Assembly: GCA_050295975.1 (NCBI GenBank) | Contig: JBNKQR010000083.1 | Location: 1 to 9,423, forward strand | Direction of reading: 5' to 3' | Origin: JAPHTQ01 sp050295975 | GTDB lineage: Bacteria; Pseudomonadota; Gammaproteobacteria; Thiohalomonadales; Thiohalomonadaceae | DNA length: 9,423 nt | In this document: one piece after another, positions 1-5,493 of the stretch | Position numbering within the stretch: the stretch's first letter is position 1 | Layout: the number at the start of each line of letters is the position of its first letter | Translations under genes and position numbers: made by a program | Notes under the pieces: generated by a model | What the model was told of the DNA's origin: nothing | The model's database searches: none | Seen by the model: only the letters and a program-made list of their open reading frames with translations

Positions 1-168
1 ATACCAGTGGCAGGGCGAAAAGGGTATTAATATTTCCTAATACTTAGTTTGACTGAATTTCATGCAAGCTCAACAGCAACTTAGCAGATATCAGGCTTCT
101 CTATTAAATACTTTTAAGACAAGAAAGCAACAAGAAACGAGTAACAAAACATTGACCGCCTGTGGAAT

Positions 169-199
169 TTGACATATATGTCTTTCCTAGGGGAATAAA
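169..199 (+). promoter_or_regulatory. Candidate promoter overlapped by a perfect 12-bp palindrome
   Basis: A consensus -35 box TTGACA lies at 169-174. A weak -10 candidate, AATAAA, lies at 194-199 with a long 19-bp spacer. Overlapping the -35 box is GACATATATGTC (171-182), a perfect 12-bp palindrome that could be a binding site for a dimeric regulator. The -35 match and the palindrome are seen directly. Promoter function is inferred, and the poor -10 keeps confidence low. Confidence 0.3.
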
Positions 200-484
200 A
201 ACATTATGTAATCAGGGATGATGAGTAGAGCATACATAAGACTTGCTCAATCCCGCGCATCTTCATAAATCAACCTGAAGCAGTATCCATTGGCCATTGA
301 AGTTAATACTTTAGGGTTGGATTCAGCGCGCTAGTTCCATCCATCTACAAAATATTATTGAAGGAGGTGATAGAAGAACGCAACCAGCCTGCCGTGCGTC
401 TCGATATCAAAGTATTCCCTAAGGAAAGATGTACCTATGGATGAAGTTTCTTTGTATTCGATGGACCTTATCTTACCCCATGGA

Positions 485-489
485 GGAGG
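485..489 (+). promoter_or_regulatory. Strong ribosome binding site of the octaheme cytochrome gene
   Basis: GGAGG at 485-489, inside GGAGGAGG, sits 6 nt before the ATG at 496. This is close to ideal and fixes the start of the cytochrome gene. It suggests high translation, as expected for an abundant exported structural cytochrome. Confidence 0.75.
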
Positions 490-495
490 TTTACA

Positions 496-2052
496 ATGAA
501 GCAAAGCTTATTTAAATCGCTGTTCGCAGTAATAGTATTTATTCAAGGAGCCATGTTAAGCGGGCTCGCTGTAGCGGCAGTTCCCGCTCCACCGGTCATA
601 CAGCAGCAAGGCATACCTGACGGAGTATTCAATAATCTGACAGAGCCGTTATGCCGAAACTGCCATAATCAGAATCCACCTACAGGTATCCCCGTAGATC
701 CTACTTACCTGCCTGACCGGCATCATCTGAATGTCAATACGACAATCCCGCCAAATAGTGATGTCCCTAACCCCGATCCGGATGGAGATGGCGTACCGAA
801 CACGGTATATGAGTGCCTTTCATGCCATAGCCTGGTGTGGGACGACACGACGTTTACCTATGTCCTGGTGCAGAATTTCAGGGACTGCCTTAACTGTCAT
901 CAGCAGACAGCTGAGGCGACGGTGCATCATCTGACGCAGTTTGCTGCGGATCAAGACTGTAAAGCATGTCATGGTGGACTGATAAACAATCCAGGTGATG
1001 GTCACTATATCCCCACATATCAGCCCAGTCTTGTTACGCCATGGCCAAGTGGTAAGCCGAATGGTGATGATACAGTACCGGCTAATTCGGCAGGGACCTA
1101 TGCCGGGAACTGTAACTTCTGTCATAACACGGCAAATGGTATGGCGGGTGCGCCTGGAAGCAATCTCGAGCCGAGTTGGATAGGCGGTGATGTTTCTGTC
1201 TACCAGAACATGGAAACACACCATGGAACAGGTCTACATCTCGTTGATCCGACCAGGTGTAGCTGGTGTCATGACACTGCTGCCGGTGCTGGTTATGCAG
1301 TGAGACAGTGTGAGGCCTGCCACGGCGTAAGCACTTTGCATAACATAACGTCAGATAGCAATGGTGACGGTAATGTCATGCCGGGTACGGAGACGGCAGG
1401 ATACAGTCATACGGGTGCACAAGCAGATTGCTGGGGTTGCCACGGAAACAATGGCACCGTGCTGGCAATGGCTCCGCAAGCAGGCGCAGCCATACCGGGA
1501 ATTCACTCTGTGGACTACTCAGCACTTGAAGCAGGAGTGGACAGCACGGTTACGATCGCTGGTGTAAACTTCACCAATTACGTGCAAAATCCGTGGACAG
1601 GTAACTACGACATACTGGTCAGCTCTGCCTTGCGCTTGATCGATGGAGCAGGCAACGCTACCGACTATGTTCCGACCAGTGTCTCGGCCGATAGTATGGA
1701 AGTCGTCATACCAGGGACTCTGGCACCGGGTAACTATCAGGTTGTTGCAGCCAAGGGACCCAGCACAAGTAACCCGATGAATCTGACGGTTACTCCTGCA
1801 ATATCCATTGATACCGCAGTCTGTTCGAGAAGGACAAATGTGCTTACCGTAACAGGTAGCGGGTTTGGCGAGTATCTGTCTGCTTCCGATTCCGGTACTG
1901 GCGTAACGATGAACGGAGATGCAGGAAATGTCCTGACCTGGAGTGATACTGAAATCACTGCGGAATTCACGGGATGCAGCAGGACTGCGACTGCGACTGT
2001 AACTACCGTGTATGCTTCGGCGTCAGCATCTGTAACACGTGTCAGAAGATAG
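496..2052 (+). CDS. Exported octaheme c-type cytochrome with heme-free C-terminal domain (OmcZ-like nanowire cytochrome candidate)
   Basis: The 518-residue protein has an N-terminal signal peptide (about 1-28, hydrophobic 8-27, likely cut after AVA). Eight CxxCH heme sites follow, with first Cys at 53, 107, 131, 155, 206, 255, 272 and 312. Extra histidines include the adjacent pairs 76/77, 144/145 and 242/243 plus 170, 248, 282, 305 and 337, enough for bis-His ligation of all eight hemes. Residues from about 330 to 518 contain no heme site and look like two beta-sandwich (IPT/TIG-like) units, with Cys443 and Cys494 possibly forming a disulfide. Geobacter OmcZ is an octaheme cytochrome made as a long form and trimmed to a short filament-forming form by the subtilase OzpA encoded next to it; here too a subtilase gene follows. 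The cytochrome call is firm. The OmcZ relationship is inferred from architecture and context; another extracellular octaheme cytochrome with a beta domain is the alternative. Confidence 0.9.
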   Translation: MKQSLFKSLFAVIVFIQGAMLSGLAVAAVPAPPVIQQQGIPDGVFNNLTEPLCRNCHNQNPPTGIPVDPTYLPDRHHLNVNTTIPPNSDVPNPDPDGDGVPNTVYECLSCHSLVWDDTTFTYVLVQNFRDCLNCHQQTAEATVHHLTQFAADQDCKACHGGLINNPGDGHYIPTYQPSLVTPWPSGKPNGDDTVPANSAGTYAGNCNFCHNTANGMAGAPGSNLEPSWIGGDVSVYQNMETHHGTGLHLVDPTRCSWCHDTAAGAGYAVRQCEACHGVSTLHNITSDSNGDGNVMPGTETAGYSHTGAQADCWGCHGNNGTVLAMAPQAGAAIPGIHSVDYSALEAGVDSTVTIAGVNFTNYVQNPWTGNYDILVSSALRLIDGAGNATDYVPTSVSADSMEVVIPGTLAPGNYQVVAAKGPSTSNPMNLTVTPAISIDTAVCSRRTNVLTVTGSGFGEYLSASDSGTGVTMNGDAGNVLTWSDTEITAEFTGCSRTATATVTTVYASASASVTRVRR

Positions 2053-2076
2053 TATTAACCAACCTTGAAACGAGAG

Positions 2077-2114
2077 AAGCTGCGGCGGCGGAATTAGTAT
2101 CGCCGCTGCGGCTT
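2077..2114 (+). terminator. GC-rich hairpin downstream of the octaheme cytochrome gene
   Basis: Arms 2077-2090 and 2101-2114 pair over 14 positions, two of them G-T wobbles, around a 10-nt AT-rich loop. Only TTT follows before GCG, so the U tract is short. It lies 25 nt after the cytochrome stop codon. It probably acts as a terminator or 3'-end stabiliser that separates cytochrome mRNA from the protease message. The pairing is seen; the function is inferred. Confidence 0.6.
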
Positions 2115-2263
2115 TGCGCTGACACACGATAACAAGAGATATAAACAAGGCGAGCATGCAAAGTTGTTTAATGGTACGTACATGCCATTGTCATACCGGG
2201 AATAATTATTGTTAGAGACCCAGCGAAGGAGCAGGCGCAGTCATTGAATAAAGAAGCCGCTTG

Positions 2264-2300
2264 CGCCGTTACAATGCAAATGTATTGATCGGCGTTTTTT
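2264..2300 (+). terminator. Hairpin plus T6 tract immediately before the protease gene (terminator or attenuator)
   Basis: CGCCG (2264-2268) pairs with CGGCG (2290-2294), with a second inner pairing CAAT/ATTG, and is followed directly by six T at 2295-2300. This is the classical shape of an intrinsic terminator, although the stem is interrupted. It ends exactly where the first possible protease ATG (2301) begins, which argues that translation starts at 2319 instead. It could limit read-through from the cytochrome gene and so set a low protease-to-cytochrome ratio. Confidence 0.5.
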
Positions 2301-2318
2301 ATGCAAAAGAGATCAATC

Positions 2319-3851
2319 ATGAAGAATAGAATTATTATTACCGCAATAGTTACCGTTACCGCAACTCTATCAATCCAACTAAACGCCTCGGCTGCAGAAC
2401 GAAAGGTGATCGTCGGCTTTCACAAAGCGCCCGGTACACCTGAGAGAGCGTTGGTAGAAAGAAAGCATGGCAGAATCAGGAAGGAATTTAAGCACAGTCA
2501 CGCTGTAACCGTGGATATCCAGGACAACGACCTTCCCGCGCTCTTGAATGATCCAAACGTGGCATACGTCGAAGATGACATCAAGATACAGGCGATCGCT
2601 CCTGTTACAGGATATGTGGCACCGTTTGTTTCAGCGACAGGCAACGTTGAATATGACAATGCATGGAGTGTTTCCCTAATAGGTTCGATGAGTGCACATA
2701 CTCAATCAATTACCGGTGCAGGTGTGAAAATTGCGATACTGGATACCGGCATAGACTACAATCACCCCGATTTGGATATAAACTATTCAGGCGGTGATAA
2801 TTTTATTACGCTTGATGTGAATAATCATGATCCGATGGATGACAGCTACAACAGCCACGGTACTCATGTGGCTGGCGTTATCGCAGCGGAATTTGATGGG
2901 GCCGGAGTCGTCGGTGTAGCCCCAGAGGCATCCATTTATGCCGTCAAGGTACTCGATGGCGCGGGTTTTGGCTCCATCAGCTCAATTGTCGCCGGGATTG
3001 AATGGGCTATAGCAAATCAGGTGGATATCGTGAACATGAGCATGGGTGTTGCCAGCAACTCTCAATTGCTGAGCGATGCCTGTGCTGCGGCAGATGCGGC
3101 GGGAATATTGGTGGTTGCAGCAGCGGGAAACAATTACGGCGGTGCAGTTCTCTATCCTGCTGCGCTACCGTCAGTAGTAGCCGTCGGCGCAACCACCATT
3201 TATGACGAGATCTCTTCCATTTCACCAGTAGGTCCCGAAATGGAGCTGACCGCTCCAGGTCTTAATGTCTACTCTACGCAAGCTGGTGGAAGTTATGGGT
3301 TTCTTGGCGGAACATCTCAGGCTGCCCCACATGTTTCTGGCTTAGCGGCTTTGTTGCTGTCGGCTGGTATGACTGATGTCGATGGTGATGGTTTGGTAAA
3401 TGGGCGCGATGTTCGTTTGCTCATGCATGACACCGCTGTTGACCTGGGGGTGCCGGGTTTTGATGAGCTTTATGGCTATGGACGCATCAGTGTTGAGAAT
3501 GCACTTTCAGGCGGCGGGGATGGGCAGAACCCAATCAGCCAACTGACAATCCAAAAGCGCAAAGGTCCACCATGGAAGAGTAGTGAAAAGATCAGCATCG
3601 ATGATGGTATCTATGATGTAACAATCGTCAATACCAGCCTTAAAGTGTTAAAAGTACGTGTTACTGAAGATGGTCGTGTTCGCAGGGATTTGGCAGAAAA
3701 GTTCAAGTTTAAACATCATGGCGGCGAAGGAGCAGACTTGCCTCAGGAAGTGAACTTCAGTGTGGATGCTACGGGAACTGTATTGGAAATAGCTTTCATT
3801 CCGAGAGGAAAAGAGGGTGGTCAAGCAGATGCCTATGTTCAGAAGCGGTAG
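2319..3851 (+). CDS. Exported subtilisin-family serine protease (S8), OzpA-like processing protease candidate
   Basis: Residue numbers count from the upstream ATG at 2301. I prefer the ATG at 2319 because AAGAGA lies 6 nt before it and the 2301 start abuts a T tract. A signal peptide ends near residue 32 (ASAA). An I9-type inhibitor propeptide (about 35-93) is followed by the S8 domain. Its catalytic Asp148 (ILDTG), His186 (HGTHVAG), oxyanion Asn277 (AAGN) and Ser339 (GTSQAAPHV) are all present, so the enzyme should be active. Residues 359-370 form a perfect DxDxDGxxNxxD calcium-type loop after the Ser helix. The last ~100 residues (about 412-516) form a Lys-rich, probably beta-rich tail that I do not recognise. 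In Geobacter the subtilase OzpA matures OmcZ; by position this enzyme may cut the octaheme precursor, but a general secreted protease cannot be excluded. Confidence 0.93.
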   Translation: MKNRIIITAIVTVTATLSIQLNASAAERKVIVGFHKAPGTPERALVERKHGRIRKEFKHSHAVTVDIQDNDLPALLNDPNVAYVEDDIKIQAIAPVTGYVAPFVSATGNVEYDNAWSVSLIGSMSAHTQSITGAGVKIAILDTGIDYNHPDLDINYSGGDNFITLDVNNHDPMDDSYNSHGTHVAGVIAAEFDGAGVVGVAPEASIYAVKVLDGAGFGSISSIVAGIEWAIANQVDIVNMSMGVASNSQLLSDACAAADAAGILVVAAAGNNYGGAVLYPAALPSVVAVGATTIYDEISSISPVGPEMELTAPGLNVYSTQAGGSYGFLGGTSQAAPHVSGLAALLLSAGMTDVDGDGLVNGRDVRLLMHDTAVDLGVPGFDELYGYGRISVENALSGGGDGQNPISQLTIQKRKGPPWKSSEKISIDDGIYDVTIVNTSLKVLKVRVTEDGRVRRDLAEKFKFKHHGGEGADLPQEVNFSVDATGTVLEIAFIPRGKEGGQADAYVQKR

Positions 3852-3893
3852 GGCTTGATCAACAGACTCAAAGAGTTCAATGGCTATTCTGCA

Positions 3894-3913
3894 GGGCCTT
3901 CAGGTAAAGGCCC
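3894..3913 (+). other. Small hairpin after the protease gene
   Basis: GGGCCTT (3894-3900) and AAGGCCC (3907-3913) pair perfectly over 7 bp around a 6-nt loop, 43 nt after the protease stop codon. No T tract follows, so it is not a typical intrinsic terminator. It may stabilise or punctuate a message that continues into the prolyl isomerase gene. Confidence 0.35.
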
Positions 3914-3952
3914 AATGGGCTTGATGATAGGGATCTCACATTAAAACTAAAA

Positions 3953-3967
3953 GTTTGTTTAACAAAC
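3953..3967 (+). promoter_or_regulatory. Dyad GTTTGTT-T-AACAAAC abutting the parvulin ribosome site
   Basis: A perfect 7+1+7 inverted repeat ends one base before the AGGGAG ribosome site (3969-3973 core) of the prolyl isomerase gene. It could be a regulator-binding site or, as a 5-bp RNA hairpin, could influence ribosome access. The symmetry is seen; any role is inferred. Confidence 0.3.
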
Positions 3968-3980
3968 AGGGAGCTTGTTT

Positions 3981-4997
3981 GTGAATAGAATATTACTCAA
4001 AACTTCAGTCAAAAGTACGATTTCAATTGGTTCTCAGTGGGGCAGGCTGCGAAGTGGACTCAAGCTGCTTGCCTTTACTCTGGCGTTGTATATGACTGCT
4101 GGACACGCGGAAACTCCGAATGTGATCGTTAACAGCGATACCCTGGCGGCCAGCGTCAACGGCGCTCCTATACGGCTCGATCAGCTGGCCCCGAAGGTTC
4201 AGGATGAGTTGCGAAGATACAAGAAATATGGGGTGCGGAGCCAGGATGAAGAATTGATGAAAGCCTTGCAAATGCAGGCGCTTGAAAAGCTCATTTCTGT
4301 CGAACTGATCTATCAAGAGGCGCGCAAGCTCTCGATCGATGATATTGCGGAGCGCGTCTCCGAAAAAGTGAACGAGATTCAGTTGCAAAATGGTGAACAC
4401 GAGGGATTCGATAAAGCGAAAATCAAAGAGACTATAACAAAAAACATTCTGATTGATGAATACCTGACCAGAAATAAACTGAAAAATACTGAGCCGCCAG
4501 AAAGCGAGATCAAGGTCTACTATGATAAAAACAAGGAGGCATTTGCGCGAGAAGAGTCTGTTCGTACCCGGCACATCCTGGTCAGTGTGGCGGCTGATGC
4601 GACAGCAAAGGAAAAGGAGGACGCCATGAAGAAGATCGAGAATGCGCGTAAACAGCTACTTGACGGTAAGCCATTCGAAAAGGTCGCTAAATCATATTCA
4701 GATTGTAACAGTGCGTCTGGAGGAGGGGAGCTTGGGTATCAGCAGAGAGGGTACATGCCGCAAGCGTTCGATGATATTGCTTTTTCGAGCGAAATAGGAA
4801 AGTTAAGTGGCATCATCGAGACTGAATTCGGATACCACATTCTTGAAGTGCTCGATCACAAATACGCAGGTATACAATCATTTGATGAGGTCAAGGAATT
4901 TATTGGCAGGTACCTCAAGATTGAAAATACCAAGAAAGCCTTGGAGAGACACATAGGCGCGCTTAAAAGCAAAGCAAAGATCGATATCTATCTCTGA
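3981..4997 (+). CDS. Exported parvulin-type peptidyl-prolyl isomerase (SurA/PpiC/PrsA-like)
   Basis: I chose the GTG at 3981 because GGGAG at 3969-3973 lies 7 nt before it; a TTG at 3975 is in frame but too close to that site. The 338-residue protein has a basic start and hydrophobic segment (about 27-41) ending AGHA, a probable signal peptide. A SurA-N-like helical region follows (about 50-175, with the usual VNGxPI and a long charged helix set). One parvulin domain spans about 190-292, with the typical VRTRHILV opening, SGGGELGY, and closing FGYHILEV. A C-terminal helix follows. Such proteins fold secreted or outer-membrane proteins in the periplasm. The gene lies 129 nt downstream of the protease gene on the same strand, so it may assist export or folding of the cytochrome or the protease, which is inference. 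Only one parvulin domain is present, unlike SurA's two. Confidence 0.92.
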   Translation: MNRILLKTSVKSTISIGSQWGRLRSGLKLLAFTLALYMTAGHAETPNVIVNSDTLAASVNGAPIRLDQLAPKVQDELRRYKKYGVRSQDEELMKALQMQALEKLISVELIYQEARKLSIDDIAERVSEKVNEIQLQNGEHEGFDKAKIKETITKNILIDEYLTRNKLKNTEPPESEIKVYYDKNKEAFAREESVRTRHILVSVAADATAKEKEDAMKKIENARKQLLDGKPFEKVAKSYSDCNSASGGGELGYQQRGYMPQAFDDIAFSSEIGKLSGIIETEFGYHILEVLDHKYAGIQSFDEVKEFIGRYLKIENTKKALERHIGALKSKAKIDIYL

Positions 4998-5493
4998 TTG
5001 TTCAATAGTTTAAAATCATCTTGATCTGCTGTGCATGATAATAGCTGCCTTATTGTCATCCCTGAGTGACTTCGCTGCGTATATCGACGTCACCATTAGC
5101 CAGAATATATCACCTGGCAAAAAGTCTGTTTATATGTGTTTTATGGGAAATATTAGCACCGTACAGCACGTTATCAGTCAGCTTAACTCGACCTCGTGCA
5201 GGCTTTGGCGTAAGGCATTGGTAAATACTAAATCATCAATTGCTTAAGCTATTGATCTAATTGTATTACCTCATTTGATCGAGAATGCCGGTACGCTAAC
5301 CGCAATGTGTGACAAAATATTAGTGAATCAAGAACCCAATGCGCGGGAAATGCTGATCATGCAGATGGGGATGGACTACTGCGAAGCACCGCAACCTGGT
5401 CGTGCAGCAGAAGGACAATAACGCAAAAGATAATGACATCGATTACGCAAGGAAGTGCCGCCGATGCTGTAACACAAAACTTGAACATAGAGA
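4998..5493. other. Gene-free gap between parvulin and tetraheme protein genes
   Basis: A 70-codon open frame at 5035-5247 has no ribosome site and no recognisable motif, so I do not call it. The clearest structure is the dyad at 5235-5256. I see no clear terminator after the parvulin gene and no convincing promoter. The long gap suggests that the tetraheme gene has its own transcription start. Confidence 0.45.
5235..5256. promoter_or_regulatory. 22-bp near-perfect dyad, possible operator
   Basis: ATCAATtGCTTAAGCtATTGAT pairs with itself at 20 of 22 positions, the exceptions being the two symmetrical lower-case bases. It sits about 240 nt upstream of the tetraheme gene, is not followed by a T tract, and therefore looks more like a regulator-binding site than a terminator. 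The function is unknown. Confidence 0.3.

Larger units (their letters stand above)
1..495. other. Gene-free leader region upstream of the octaheme cytochrome
   Basis: No convincing gene is visible here. The stretch is AT-rich and holds a candidate promoter/operator around 169-199, a purine-rich AAGGAGGTGA tract at 361-370 that resembles a perfect Shine-Dalgarno sequence but has no ATG, GTG or TTG at a usable distance, a possible 20-codon leader ORF at 437-499, and the strong ribosome site of the next gene. A 46-codon open stretch without an ATG (307 to about 447) has somewhat protein-like composition, but I recognise nothing in it. The region is long enough to be a regulated 5' untranslated region. 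Confidence 0.5.

Noticed and set aside
361..371. AAGGAGGTGAT, a perfect complement of the 16S rRNA 3' end
   Set aside because: No ATG, GTG or TTG stands at a usable distance downstream, so it does not mark a gene start. It is kept only as a note.
4023..4574. 183-codon minus-strand frame opposite the parvulin gene
   Set aside because: It lies wholly within a well-supported plus-strand gene with intact domains and has no ribosome site or motif of its own.
5035..5247. 70-codon open frame between the parvulin and tetraheme genes
   Set aside because: There is no ribosome site, no recognisable motif or signal peptide pattern, and unconvincing composition. It most likely arises by chance in intergenic DNA.
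5341..5460. Protein-like stretch before the tetraheme gene
   Set aside because: It is not open over a meaningful length and lacks a start with a ribosome site. I recognise nothing in it.
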